The notes: generated by a model not told the origin, from the letters alone. A DNA stretch of 64,000 nucleotides from Trebonia sp963836195 (GCA_963836195.1 CAWIIX010000002.1:558001-622000), one strand, 5' to 3'; numbered from the stretch's first letter, positions 26,105 through 35,680 are shown. Translations and numbers: made by a program.

Positions 26105-27759
26105 CAGCGGCCAACCGTCGCGGCGTCGGTAACCGGCTCGGGGGCGCCGCCGCGGGCCGGTGTTCGCCCGCTGCGCAGGAACAGCGTCAGGATGAGGGCG
26201 ATTGCGGCCGGCCCGACGCCGACCACGATGTAGGACAAGACGTACCCGCTGTCGGTGTACACGCCTGGCACGGTCTGGCTGAATGCGTGACCGCCCACAC
26301 TGGCCACCAGCTTCAGCGGATGCGCCGCCACCACCGCGGTGAACAGCGCGATCCCGAGCGACGAGCCGAAACTCCCGAAGGTCGCGTTCAGGCCGGCGCT
26401 GACGCCCTGCCGGCTGGCGAGGACCAGGTCCATGAGCAGGTTGGGATTGGAGCCGAAGTAGAACCCGAAGCCGAGTCCCCACAAGACGCCGATCGCCACC
26501 TGCTCCTGCCACGTCTTGTGCCACGGTACCCACAGGGCGCAGGCGGCGAGCAGCAGCGCGCAGGACAGCAGCAGCGGCAGCCGCCCGCCGACCCGCCGGG
26601 CCAGGTAGCCGCCGAGCGGCCCGCCGACCAGCCCGAAGGCAGCGGTCCAGAGCGTGATGTGCAGGGCGAGCGCGAGGACCGAGAAGCCGGCCGTCGCGTA
26701 GCTGAGGTCGCCCTGGAAGTGAACCAGCGCCGTGACAACCGCGAGCGGCTCATGCGACTGGGCCGCCGCGCCCCCCAGGATCTGCTGCTTGAGCTGCGCC
26801 TCCTTGGGTGTCTCGAACATGTAGGCGATCGCGATGTAGGTCATCGAGATGACCGCCGTGATCAGCATCGCCGTCAGCATCACGATCAGCACCCGGGGAG
26901 TGCGCAGCAGCGACAGCTCCAGCAGCGGCTCGGGTACCCGCAGTTCCCAGGCGCCGAACGCCGCCAGCAGGACAAGGCCGGCGATCAGGTAGGCCAGGCA
27001 GCCGATGTTCCCCCATCCCCACGACGATCCCTCGCTGAGGTAGACCAGGGACGCGCCGACCCCGGTCCCGAGCAGCACCGCGCCGAGCACGTCAAGGCGC
27101 TGTCTGGCGCGCAGCGGCGTCTCCGGCACGGCCAGCATGAAGACGGGGAAGATGGCGACGATGAAGATGAGCAGGAACCAGAACACCGACCGCCAGCTGA
27201 AGGCATCGGTCAGCCAGCCGGCGATGATCGGCCCGAGGATGGCGGAGAATCCCAGGCCGGTCCCGATGACGCCGACAGTGACGGGAATCCAGCGCCGCGG
27301 CATCAGGTCGCGGACGAGGCCGTACTCGAGGACCGCCAGGCCAAGCGAAATGCCGCACAGCGCACGCCCGGCCAGGAACAGCGCCCAGGTCGTGGTCAGC
27401 GCGCACACCAGGCACCCGACCGCGAACAGGACACCGCAGATCAGCACCACTCGCTTCTTGCCGATCAGGTCCCCGAGCTTGCCGACCAGCACCATGGTGG
27501 CGCCGCCGGCCACCCCGAGAATGGTGATGGACCAGGTGACGTTAGCCCCTGCCTGCGGGAACGAGGCCGCCAGCTTCGGCACGAGGTTGGAGATCATCGA
27601 CTGCTGGAACGTGATGGCCTCGGCGAACAGCACCAGAGCCACGACGACGGCGCTCAGCCGCCAGCGGGATGCGCCGTCGAGCCTGCCCGCATCCTCCTCA
27701 CTCGCGAGTCGCAGCCCGGACGCGTTCTCGGCGCCAGAGAATTCGGTCTGTTCAGCCAT
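26104..27759 (-). CDS. MFS transporter (DHA2-like)
   Basis: A 551-residue integral membrane protein with about 14 hydrophobic segments. The MFS motif A is VGKLGDLIGKKR after the second helix. The length and 14-segment pattern favour the drug:H+ antiporter-2 type. The ATG at 27759 is preferred over the one 45 bases upstream because it begins the cytoplasmic tail MAEQTEFSG. Coupled to the KstD-like gene by TGATG, so it probably imports the substrate or exports a toxic intermediate. Confidence 0.9.
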   Translation of the reverse strand: MAEQTEFSGAENASGLRLASEEDAGRLDGASRWRLSAVVVALVLFAEAITFQQSMISNLVPKLAASFPQAGANVTWSITILGVAGGATMVLVGKLGDLIGKKRVVLICGVLFAVGCLVCALTTTWALFLAGRALCGISLGLAVLEYGLVRDLMPRRWIPVTVGVIGTGLGFSAILGPIIAGWLTDAFSWRSVFWFLLIFIVAIFPVFMLAVPETPLRARQRLDVLGAVLLGTGVGASLVYLSEGSSWGWGNIGCLAYLIAGLVLLAAFGAWELRVPEPLLELSLLRTPRVLIVMLTAMLITAVISMTYIAIAYMFETPKEAQLKQQILGGAAAQSHEPLAVVTALVHFQGDLSYATAGFSVLALALHITLWTAAFGLVGGPLGGYLARRVGGRLPLLLSCALLLAACALWVPWHKTWQEQVAIGVLWGLGFGFYFGSNPNLLMDLVLASRQGVSAGLNATFGSFGSSLGIALFTAVVAAHPLKLVASVGGHAFSQTVPGVYTDSGYVLSYIVVGVGPAAIALILTLFLRSGRTPARGGAPEPVTDAATVGR

Positions 27760-27860
27760 GAGATGCCCACCTCGGTTGCCCATTTGCCAGCTGGCCGATG
27801 CCATCGTGAGCAGGTTTGGCTGGTTTCAGTGGCTGGGCGCCCGCTCAGCGGGGCACTTAT

Positions 27861-28112
27861 TTACTCCGGTGACCGTGTGAACTCCATGATCCAGTTGGTG
27901 ATCCAGTCCGTTGTAGGTATCGTCACCGTAGAACTCGCCCCGGCCGTCGGCGAACCGACCCACGACCGGCGGGAACAGCGTCCCGGTGCGCTTGCTGGCC
28001 CCGTACAGCGACCACTGCCCGCGCTCGGATCGTAGAGCCGGACCGTGAGGCCAGAGAATCCCTGAGTCGGGAAGTCGATCTCCTCGAAGCCGGCGGCGCC
28101 GTGAGCAGGCAT
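27861..28112 (-). pseudogene. Relic of a DUF1579/heme-lipocalin-like protein
   Basis: Three family-like blocks appear in the right order but in different frames: FSGLTVRLYDPSAG, then (one base missing near 28022) QWSLYGASKRTGTLFPPVVG and GEFYGDDTYNG, then TNWIMEFTR and a stop. The usual 30-40 residues between GDDTYNG and the TNWIMEFTR end are deleted and the N-terminus is missing. Two independent lesions make this a true pseudogene. It lies directly upstream of the MFS gene. Confidence 0.6.
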
Positions 28113-28575
28113 CGGCGCTCACCACTCATCCTGCGCCTAAGACCCTGCGGGCCGAGTCTGCCGCCGGGCCGACAGTGACAGCGGGCTGCCGCGGCGCGAA
28201 GCCAGGGCACATTTCGGGCCCGTCGCAATTCGATTGCAAGCGCGTTCGTCACGGTGACTCGGAACCGGTTGTTCGGCGCGGTGCTTGCCATGCTCGCGGC
28301 CACCTTGTCGAACGACCTGTCGGCCGGACAGCACGTCATCTTCACGGTCGTCCAGTAGGCGCGGTCAGCGCGCGCCTGTGGCCTGCGCAACGGCACTGCA
28401 GCAGTCTCCGGGTGACCAGCAGAACGGCTGCTATCCGGCGCGACGACTGGATGTCGGTGACAAGGCGTAATCGATTGCAGGCTCAGTGTGAGTTGACACC
28501 TAGCACGGGGAACACACAATGCAGGTCTAAACACGCTCTGCGGAGCACGCCGAATCCATCGGAACGGGGAATGCC
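28113..28575. other. Intergenic stretch without a clear gene
   Basis: No convincing full gene. A short plus-strand frame around 28255-28358 (GAVLAMLAATLSNDL, stop TAG) could be the 3' remnant of a lost gene, but I cannot name it. The right end must hold the promoter of the MmgE/PrpD gene; no clear -35/-10 pair is visible. Confidence 0.4.
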
Positions 28576-30030
28576 ATGGCTACACCCACCACCGCCAAGG
28601 AGCCGGGAAGGCAAACCCGTCCGGCCACGGACCCGACCGGCCCGACTGGCCGGCTTGCCACCTGGGTGGCAAGAACAACGCTGGACGACGTTCCGGCGTC
28701 CGTCCGCGACCGCGCCAAGCACCTGGTTCTTGACGGCATCGCCTGCGCCCTGGTTGGTGCGCAGCTGCCCGTCTCCCGCATCGGCGTGGAGGGCGTGACA
28801 GCGCTCGACAGCGTCGGCGATGGCGCGCTGATCGGCTGGGGCGATCGCGTCACCAGCTCGACATCGGCGGCCATGTTGAACTCCAGCTTCATCCAGGGAT
28901 TCGAGCTTGATGACTACCACCCGCTGGCCCCGCTGCACAGCAACTCGCTGGTCCTCCCGGCGATGCTCGCGGCCGCTCCGCACGTGGGCCGCGTCTCGGG
29001 CGAGCGCTTCCTGCTCGGCGCCCTCCTCGGATACGAGACCGGCCCCCGGGTCGGCGAGGCACTCGGCGGGCTGGACATGCTGTCCCGGGGATGGCATTCG
29101 GGCGTGGTCTTCGGCCCGATCGCGGCGGCCGCTGCCGCGGGAACGCTGTACGGGCTGGATGCCGCCGGGTTTGAGGACGCGTTCGGGATGGCGGCGACCC
29201 AGTCGTGCGGGCTCATGTCAGCGATGTACGAATCGATGGTCAAGCGCATGCAGCACGGCTTCGCCTCGCGCAACGGCCTGACCGCCGCCGCGCTCGCGGC
29301 ATCGGGCTACGTCGGCATCAAGCGGGTGTTCGAGCGTCCCTATGGCGGCTGGCTGGCCGTCTTCGGCGAGGGCCACCGCACCTACCCCGAGGACATCTAC
29401 AAGGGCCTTGGCGTCATGTGGGAGACCGAACGGATCGCCGTGAAGGCGTACTCGGCCATGGGATTGCTGCACGCAGCGATCGACGCCGCTCTTGAGCTTC
29501 GGGCAAAGGCCGACGTCAGCCAGATCCAGCGGATCGACATCGACATGGGCGAAGCCGCCTACCAGCATGGCGGCTGGAAGGCCGAGCGGCCGCTGGAGGT
29601 CATCGGCGCTCAGATGAACGTCGCCTACGCCGTCGCGGTCGCCCTCCTCGACGGCGACGTGCTCGTCGACCAGTTCACCCAGGCCCGGATCAACAGCGAC
29701 GACGTCTGGGCGCTAATCGACCGAACGGTCACCCACCACGAAAAGGCCTACGACCACCTGCCGGCCGACGAACAGCTCACCACCCAAGTGTGCCTAACCT
29801 TCAAGGACGGGAGCACTCACGCGGCCAAGGTCGTACACCCGCGCGGTACCGGCGACCGGAACCTTACCAACGCCGACATCCGCGACAAGTACGCCAAGCT
29901 GACACACCGCGCCGTCTCCGCCGACCGCCAGGCCGCCATCGAAAAAGCCGTCCTCGGCATCGACACCCTCGACGACATCGCCGAGCTGACGGCCCTGCTC
30001 ACACCCGCCGTGCGTTCGCCGCTCGACTGA
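28576..30030 (+). CDS. MmgE/PrpD family protein
   Basis: A 484-residue protein of the 2-methylcitrate dehydratase/cis-aconitate decarboxylase fold. It has the N-terminal helical domain (AKHLVLDGIACALVGAQ, SSFIQGFELDDYH), a Gly/Ala-rich helix GPIAAAAAAGTLYGLD, and the C-terminal alpha/beta domain (IQRIDIDMGEAAY). PrpD members dehydrate tricarboxylates, but many homologues in catabolic clusters have unknown substrates. The isochorismatase-fold gene follows 8 bases later, so the two are co-transcribed. Confidence 0.9.
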   Translation: MATPTTAKEPGRQTRPATDPTGPTGRLATWVARTTLDDVPASVRDRAKHLVLDGIACALVGAQLPVSRIGVEGVTALDSVGDGALIGWGDRVTSSTSAAMLNSSFIQGFELDDYHPLAPLHSNSLVLPAMLAAAPHVGRVSGERFLLGALLGYETGPRVGEALGGLDMLSRGWHSGVVFGPIAAAAAAGTLYGLDAAGFEDAFGMAATQSCGLMSAMYESMVKRMQHGFASRNGLTAAALAASGYVGIKRVFERPYGGWLAVFGEGHRTYPEDIYKGLGVMWETERIAVKAYSAMGLLHAAIDAALELRAKADVSQIQRIDIDMGEAAYQHGGWKAERPLEVIGAQMNVAYAVAVALLDGDVLVDQFTQARINSDDVWALIDRTVTHHEKAYDHLPADEQLTTQVCLTFKDGSTHAAKVVHPRGTGDRNLTNADIRDKYAKLTHRAVSADRQAAIEKAVLGIDTLDDIAELTALLTPAVRSPLD

Positions 30031-30037
30031 GCACAAA

Positions 30038-30613
30038 ATGCCGGCAACTCTCGACCCAGCGACGGCCCTCGTCTTGATCGACCTCCAGCACGGCATCACC
30101 GGCATGCCCACCGCGCACCCTTCGGAGGAGATCGTCGCCCGGTGCGCACAACTGGCAGAGGCGTTCAGGGCCAACGCCAAGCTCGTAGCGGCCACCAGGG
30201 TCGCGTTCGCCCGCGATGGCGGAGACGTGATCAAGACACGCACCGCGGAAAGCCCGACCGGCGCCACCCCGGTCCCGGACTACGGTCAGCTCCGCACCGA
30301 GCTGGGCGTCAGCGACCGCGACATCCTGATCACCAAGCACGGCTGGAGCGCGTTCTACGGCACCGAGCTCGACCTTGAGCTGCGCCGGCGCAAGATCACC
30401 GGGATCGTTCTCGGCGGCATCTCGACCAGCATCGGCGTGGAGTCCACTGCCCGGGCGGCGAACGAGAGGGGCTACGAACTGACCATCGTGACCGACGCCG
30501 TGACCGATCCCGACGAGGGTGCCCACCTCAACAGTCTCCGAGCCATCTTCCCAAGGATCGGGGAACTGGCCACTACCGAAGAGGTGCTCACCGCCCTAGC
30601 GCGAACAATCTGA
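30038..30613 (+). CDS. Isochorismatase-fold hydrolase lacking the catalytic Cys
   Basis: A 191-residue isochorismatase-superfamily protein. The triad Asp is Asp15 (LVLIDLQ) and the Lys is Lys100 (ITKHGWSAF). The third residue, Cys in amidohydrolase members, is Gly133 (GGISTSIGVEST). True isochorismatases such as PhzD and EntB also lack the Cys and hydrolyse a vinyl ether with the Asp. So this enzyme probably does not cleave amides; it could hydrolyse an enol/vinyl ether. It is tightly linked to the MmgE/PrpD gene. Confidence 0.87.
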   Translation: MPATLDPATALVLIDLQHGITGMPTAHPSEEIVARCAQLAEAFRANAKLVAATRVAFARDGGDVIKTRTAESPTGATPVPDYGQLRTELGVSDRDILITKHGWSAFYGTELDLELRRRKITGIVLGGISTSIGVESTARAANERGYELTIVTDAVTDPDEGAHLNSLRAIFPRIGELATTEEVLTALARTI

Positions 30614-30647
30614 GACGGCACAACTCCACGTGCCGCCGCCGATCTCA
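30611..30647 (+). terminator. Possible hairpin at the end of the MmgE-isochorismatase unit
   Basis: The stem TGAGA..CGGCAC pairs with GTGCCG..TCTCA around an 8-base loop, with a 7-base bulge on one side. It begins in the stop codon region at 30611. Confidence 0.35.
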
Positions 30648-30928
30648 CGGGCAGGTCGTCGGTGTCCTGGTCCCCCACCATCCGCTGCTCCCAGGGTAAG
30701 GAGAAGCTCGGCCACGCCTATATAAGCTGAGGCGAAGCAGTGCCGTAATGGATGTTCTTCTGACGCTGCGTGATCGGTGTCCGGTCATGTGCAGCAGTGG
30801 CGCAGGATGTTGCAGCCCTTCAGACATCCGCTCGCCCTTCCTAGCCGCATCGGCGGCGACCGGCTTAGGCGCTCGGCTTTCGGCTTGAGTCATGGAACCG
30901 TGAGAGGGGTTACGTCCGTCATAGGGAC
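30614..30928. other. Intergenic stretch before the lipoprotein gene
   Basis: No gene recognised. It contains the hairpin at 30611-30647 and an AT-richer spot (ctatataagc, about 30718). The lipoprotein promoter should be in its right part. Confidence 0.5.
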
Positions 30929-33045
30929 ATGACTCGACGGCGTAGCCGCGCGGGAGCGGCGCTCCTAGCGTGTTTGACGATCGCAGCAACCGGCTGCACG
31001 GCCGGAATTTCGCTGCACCCAGTCCCCAAGGCTTCCCCGTACGGGAAGTCGGCGCCGCAGGCTGTCGTCAAGGCCTCGCTGACCGCCTTCCGCGGTTGTT
31101 CCGACGCGCTCACAGCGCTGCGCGGTGCGGCGGAGGCGAGCGTCACTCCCTACGGCATGCCGCAAGTGGCGGGCGCTTCGCCCCGCGCAGGGGTCGCCTA
31201 CGCGGCCTCAGGCGTCGCGACGGCACCAGAAGCCGCGGCGGCCGGCTCCGCCGCGGCGGCCGGCTCCGCCCGGCGGCCGGCGGAGCCGCCAGCAGTTCGG
31301 CGGCGGCCCCCGCCTACTCGGGCACGAACGACTACACCGCCGGCGTCGACGAGCCCGACCTGGTGAAGACCGACGGCCGGCGGATCGTCACGGTCAGCGG
31401 AAGCACCCTCGAGGTCATCGACGCGGCGACGCGACAGGTCACGGGCACCCTGGACCTCTCCTCCTCGGGCGTCCAGTACGGCCAGCTGAACCTGCTGCTC
31501 AGCGGTGACCACGTGGTGGTCATCTCCACGTCCGCCAGCGAGGCAGGACCGGCGAGCCCCACGGTGCCCCAGTTCGGCGCGAAGTTCATCCTCGTCGACC
31601 TGGCAGGCCAGCCGCGGGTCCTGGCGTCGTACACAATCAGCGGGAACCTCGTCGACGCCCGCCTGAGCGGATCCATCGTGCGCGTCGTCACCGACTCCGC
31701 GCCGAACATCGTCTTCCCCGACGTGCCCAGCGGCGCCAGCGACGCCGAGCGCGTGGCAACGTACCGGGTCGCCGCCGGCCAGGCAGGCCTGGACGCATGG
31801 CTGCCGCGGTACCAGTCGACCAGCGCGAGCGGCTCGACCTCGGGAAGTGTCCCGTGCACGTCCGTCAGCCGGCCCGCGAAGTTCTCGGGGGCGAACCTGC
31901 TCACGGTGCTTACGTTCGACATGTCCGCCGGCGCGTTCGGGACCGGTGACCCTGTTTCCGTCGCCGCGGACGGCGACACCGTCTACGGCACGACCACCAG
32001 CCTGTACGTGGCGAGCGGCGCGATGGTGACGCCCTGGGGAGCTGGAGGTACCGACGTACGCGGGTCCGGGTCGAGCCAGAGCACCCAGATCTACCGGTTC
32101 GACGTCAGCCAGCCGGGACCACCCAGGTACGTCGGCAGCGGCTCGGTGCCTGGCTACCTGCTGAACCAGTACGCGATGTCCGAATGGAACGGCTACCTGC
32201 GCGTCGCCACCACAACCGGCACTTCATGGGCGATCGCGGACGGAGCGCCGCCCGGGGCGTCAGGGGCGGCAGGGGCGCAGCCCAGTTCGTCGGCTGTGTA
32301 CGAGCTGACAACCTCAGCGCCCGTGATGCGGATCGTCGGCACCGTCGCCGGGCTCGGCTCCATGGAACGGATCTACGCCGTCAGGTTCATAGGCCCGGTG
32401 GGGTACGTGGTCACCTTCAGGCAGACCGACCCGCTCTACACCCTGGACCTGAGCGACCCGGCGCACCCGAGGGTCGTCGGGGCACTCGCGCTCACCGGGT
32501 ATTCGGCTTACCTGCACCCCGTGTCGACCACCCGCCTGATCGGTGTCGGCCAGAACGCCGACTCGGCGGGGCATGTGCTGGGGGCCCAGGTCTCGCTGTT
32601 CGATGTCTCCGACCTGGCGAAGCCGTCCCGGCTGGCCACCTACGCGCTCCCCTCGTCGGTGTCGGCGGCGGGGATGGACCCGCACGCGTTCCTGTACTGG
32701 CCGGCGGACCAGCTCGTCGTGGTCCCGATCCAGGAATACGGCGGGTTCGCCGTGCCCGCCGGAGCCACGCAGCAGCCCATGCAGGTGCCGCATTCAGGCG
32801 CGCTCGTCCTGCGTATCAGCGGCATGAGCCTGACCAGGGCCGGGTTCATCAGCCCCCCGCAGTCGAGCGGCTATGACAGATCGTCGATAGAGCGCTCACT
32901 GATCATCGGGCAGACGCTCTGGACTATCTCTCCCGGCGGGGTGCTAGCCAGCGACCTGACGACTCTGCGGCAGCAAGCGTGGCTGCCCATCTCCCAGACC
33001 GCAAATTCCTATCCCTCTCCTTCGGCGAGTGCCATCGTTCCGTAG
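30929..33045 (+). CDS. Secreted lipoprotein with beta-propeller domain (apparent frameshift near 31275)
   Basis: The ATG at 30929 opens an Arg-rich signal peptide with hydrophobic core and lipobox (ACLTIAATGC; Cys is the predicted lipid anchor), then a Ser/Ala/Gly-rich linker. Near 31275, in GC-rich repeats (gccgcggcggccggctccgcc), one base seems missing. The family domain continues in another frame from APAYSGTNDYTAGVDEPDL to 33045. That domain is the bacterial Beta_propel (C-terminal beta-propeller) family, about 590 residues, with repeated blades (VKTDGRRIVTVSG, YAVRFIGPVGYVVTF, ALVLRISG). Combined length about 705 residues is normal. Outer face of the membrane; function of the family is unknown. 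Confidence 0.8.
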
Positions 33046-33354
33046 CGCCCATCCGTGGCGTGAGCACCAGCGGAACTGACTGCGGAAGTCGCGCCCGGGA
33101 ATCGCACCAGGCACGGACGGCTCGGAGGCGAAACCGCCGCCACCGGACGCCGCAGTATGGCAGGTGCCCGCCGGCAGATCCGGCCAGGGCGGGGCCGGCA
33201 AGTCAAAGCGATCCGCGGCTTATGGCCTTAACAGTTCGCGATCTAGAACCGCCGTTCTGCACGAGCGTCTGTCACCGGCTGGCGGATGTCCAAAGGCGCG
33301 CACAACAGCCCGTTTGGCGCGCACACGAAGCGGATCGAGGCAAGATCGTCGGTT
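33046..33354. other. Convergent intergenic region, no feature seen
   Basis: Between the lipoprotein stop and the TetR stop. I see no coding frame with plausible codon pattern and no strong hairpin. Confidence 0.5.
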
Positions 33355-34029
33355 TCAGCCCTTCTGCGGTTCGATCGCCAGCGGGGGAAGCAGCTGGTCG
33401 ATGAGGATTTCCTTTAGCCACTGCTCGTACCGCTCGGGTGGCCAGTCTCGGTCGCAGACCAGGAGCCGGTATACCTCGGGGGACGTGACTGCGTGAATGA
33501 TGTCGTCGGCATCGCGCTCGCCCAGTTTCGGCCGCAGGGCGCCGGCGCGAGCGAGGGAAAGTGCGATCTGCGCATGGCCGTGCTGCCTCTGTCGCAGCAG
33601 CTCGGCGAGCAGTGCGCCGGCATCGGGGTCGGAGTCGGCCGCGCTCACGAGGATCCGATGAAGAGGCTCGGCCCTCGACATGATGCCGCGGATCGTGCGG
33701 GCCAGACCCGACAGCTGGTTCCTGGGGTCTCGGTCCGAGAGAAGCGCGCGGACCTGGAGCCGGTCCTCCAATGCGACGGCCTCGTCGTCGCCGGCTATTG
33801 AGACGTCGAGCAGTGTCTTGAGGATCCCGAGCTTCGACGAGAACAGCCGGTAGACGGTCGGGGCCGGGACATCCGACAGGTCGCTGATGGCCTCGATCGT
33901 CGTTCCGGCGTAGCCGCGCTCGAGGAAAAGGGCCCGCGCGGCTTCGACGACCGCCTTGCGGGCCAGGCGGGTCCGCGCCTGGCGGCCCTCGCCGTCTTCC
34001 GAGCGGCGGCGCTTGACATCGGTAGCCAT
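33355..34029 (-). CDS. TetR-family transcriptional regulator
   Basis: A 224-residue regulator. The HTH runs RKAVVEAARALFLERGYAGT, TIEAISDLSDVPAPTVYRLF, SSKLGILKTLL. The C-terminal helical domain is unlike the other TetR proteins here. It is divergent from the ICMT-like membrane methyltransferase gene. The three TTGAGAG half-sites just upstream of its start are its probable operator, so it likely controls itself and the methyltransferase. Confidence 0.9.
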   Translation of the reverse strand: MATDVKRRRSEDGEGRQARTRLARKAVVEAARALFLERGYAGTTIEAISDLSDVPAPTVYRLFSSKLGILKTLLDVSIAGDDEAVALEDRLQVRALLSDRDPRNQLSGLARTIRGIMSRAEPLHRILVSAADSDPDAGALLAELLRQRQHGHAQIALSLARAGALRPKLGERDADDIIHAVTSPEVYRLLVCDRDWPPERYEQWLKEILIDQLLPPLAIEPQKG

Positions 34030-34053
34030 AGTCGTGAGACTACTACTACCGAA

Positions 34054-34080
34054 TTGAGAGTGATGCTCTCAAATTGAGAG
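34054..34080. promoter_or_regulatory. Probable TetR operator: TTGAGAG inverted repeat plus third half-site
   Basis: TTGAGAG (34054-34060), five bases, CTCTCAA (34066-34072) form a perfect inverted repeat of TetR-operator size. A third copy, TTGAGAG, follows at 34074-34080. It is 25 bases from the TetR start codon in the divergent promoter region. Confidence 0.6.
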
Positions 34081-34220
34081 TGCTAGGCATCGGAGGGCAC
34101 ACAGATGGCGGGCGCCCAGAGGCCGATCAGTTCCGTGGCGGTGCAGTTCGACGCCGCGCCCGCGGATCTCCCGGCGATCCCTGCCGCAGGATCCGCAGCG
34201 GCGGATTCACGGAGGCGGTG

Positions 34221-34742
34221 ATGCGCAAGCCGGCAGCGGCAGTCGTCAGCGTGGCGTGGGGCGTGGCGCTCGGGGGAACCTTCGCCGGCGTGCTTCCGTA
34301 TCTGCTGAACGAATGGCACTTCCACCGCCCCCTGCCTTACTGGGCGGTCGCGCAGGCGGCGGGAGGGCTGCTCATCTGCGCAGGCCTCGTCCCGATCGCT
34401 GCGTCATTTATCGAGTTCATCAAGGCTGACGGGACCCCCGTGCCGGCGGCTTCGCCGCCACGCCTCGTGGTGAGCGGGTTCTACACCTACGTCCGCAACC
34501 CCATCTATGTCGGTTTCATGGCCATCCTGACTGGCGAGGTGCTCCTGTTCGGCTCCCCAGGCCTCCTGGAGTACACCGCAGCGGCCTGGTGCATCGGCGC
34601 AGCCGCCGTCCGTTTCTATGAGGAACCCGTCCTGGCCCGCAAATTCGGCGGCGAGTACCAGAATTACCGGCGCGCCGTGCGCGCCTGGATTCCCCGGCTG
34701 CATCCATGGACACCCGCTGAGAAGGCCGGGCCGGCGGCATGA
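34221..34742 (+). CDS. Isoprenylcysteine carboxyl methyltransferase-like membrane protein
   Basis: A 173-residue membrane protein with four to five hydrophobic segments. The ICMT/PEMT signature is present: GFYTYVRNPIYVGF (SAM-binding RNP motif) and RFYEEPVLARKFG with EYQNYRRAV and WIPR at the end. Bacterial members methylate small lipophilic carboxyls, thiols or lipids; substrate unknown. The start ATG at 34221 follows acggaggcggtg. The longer frame from 34074 would begin inside the operator and is rejected. Confidence 0.85.
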   Translation: MRKPAAAVVSVAWGVALGGTFAGVLPYLLNEWHFHRPLPYWAVAQAAGGLLICAGLVPIAASFIEFIKADGTPVPAASPPRLVVSGFYTYVRNPIYVGFMAILTGEVLLFGSPGLLEYTAAAWCIGAAAVRFYEEPVLARKFGGEYQNYRRAVRAWIPRLHPWTPAEKAGPAA

Positions 34743-34980
34743 GCCGCACCCCGTCGACGTTCCCGGCGAGCTATTCGACAAGCTTCGCCAGCATCTCGAT
34801 GACGGCCAGATCGTGGAACTGACGCACCATGTCGCATTGGAGAACATGCGCGGCCGCTTCAACCTTGCGCTCGGCATCGGCTCGGCCGGCTTCAGCAACG
34901 GCATGGTGCGCGCCGTCCCCGTGGAGCAACGTGAGGAGGCTATAGCGAGTGGATACGCCGGTCCCGTGCAGGGGTCCTGA
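34738..34980 (+). pseudogene. 3' relic of a carboxymuconolactone decarboxylase-family gene
   Basis: An open frame without its own start reads PVDVPGELFDKLRQHLDDGQ, then IVELTHHVALENMRGRFN and ALGIGSAGF. This is the C-terminal half of the CMD/AhpD-like family (DDxQIVELT..ALENxRxRFN). The N-terminal half with the CxxC or equivalent is missing; the ICMT-like gene occupies its place. It overlaps that gene's end slightly. Confidence 0.6.
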
Positions 34981-35403
34981 CTACCCGGCCGGCCTGGCGG
35001 CGAAGGCGACGACATGACCGTCTGGATCGAGGCAATGGGCCGCATCATCCCCCCAGGACCGCTGGGTCAGCGGGGACAGCTCGCTCGCGCCGGCCGCTCG
35101 GGCCCGGGCGTGGTAGGCGGCCGCGTCCGGCACAACCAGGTAGAGCTCGGCACGCGGGATGCCGCGGGCGGCAGCGGGATCAGGCAAAGACGACCCGAGC
35201 AGTGACCTGGCCCCTGCTTCCGGCATCAGGCCAAGCACCACCTGCGCTCCCAGCGGGAATTCCGTCATCCCCGGCACGTCAAGAACCGGCGGGCAGTCAA
35301 GGACAGCCTGCCAGAAGGCTGTCGCGGCGGCCTGGTCGCTGACATAGAAGATCAAGTGCACGGGACCGATCACGAGACCGACGATAGCCGAGCGCACCCA
35401 CAC
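34981..35403 (-). CDS. VOC/glyoxalase-like protein
   Basis: A 140-residue one-chain VOC protein. The first module starts IGPVHLIFYVSDQAAATAFW, the second has ELYLVVPDAAAYHARARAAG and ends DAAHCLDPDGHVVAFA. The true start may be the GTG at 35373 (VIGPVHLIF), which is where family members begin. It resembles bleomycin-resistance/lactoylglutathione lyase-like proteins; metal ligands are not complete, so an enzymatic role is uncertain. Confidence 0.8.
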   Translation of the reverse strand: MWVRSAIVGLVIGPVHLIFYVSDQAAATAFWQAVLDCPPVLDVPGMTEFPLGAQVVLGLMPEAGARSLLGSSLPDPAAARGIPRAELYLVVPDAAAYHARARAAGASELSPLTQRSWGDDAAHCLDPDGHVVAFAARPAG

Positions 35404-35447
35404 GCGCCCTTGGCGAAGAATATAAACGTCGGCCGACTCGTGACCCT

Positions 35448-35680
35448 TTATCGGCAGTTGAATGCTGACCCCCTGACCATTGGTTTTGTTGTTATTTGGC
35501 CTGGTTCTGTGGTGGCCGCCGGGACGCGGCCGAGGTCGCGGTCTTTGAGCCGGTAGCTGTCTCCTTTCAGGGCGATGACGTCGGCGTGGTGGACGAGGCG
35601 GTCGATCATGGCGGCGACGGTGTCGTCGCCGAAGACCGACGTGGCCACGAGCAACGATCGCGAACCGCCGTTCGGTGCAC
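35448..35680 (-). pseudogene. istB: 3' fragment of an IS21-type istB ATPase gene
   Basis: The frame reads SVFGDDTVAAMIDRLVHHAD and VIALKGDSYRLKDRDLGR, the conserved C-terminal end of IstB helper ATPases of IS21-family elements. Walker motifs and the istA transposase are absent. The bases just beyond (gggggtcagcattcaactgc on the minus strand) resemble an IS21 end. It marks a former insertion. Confidence 0.65.

Noticed and set aside
24428..26533. 701-residue version of the KstD-like protein
   Set aside because: The extra N-terminal 143 residues overlap the MFS gene and are compositionally unlike protein; the FAD motif starts right after the ATG at 26104.
30700..30760. Possible tRNA or small RNA around the ctatataagc spot
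   Set aside because: No cloverleaf can be drawn and no terminator follows; probably a promoter element only.
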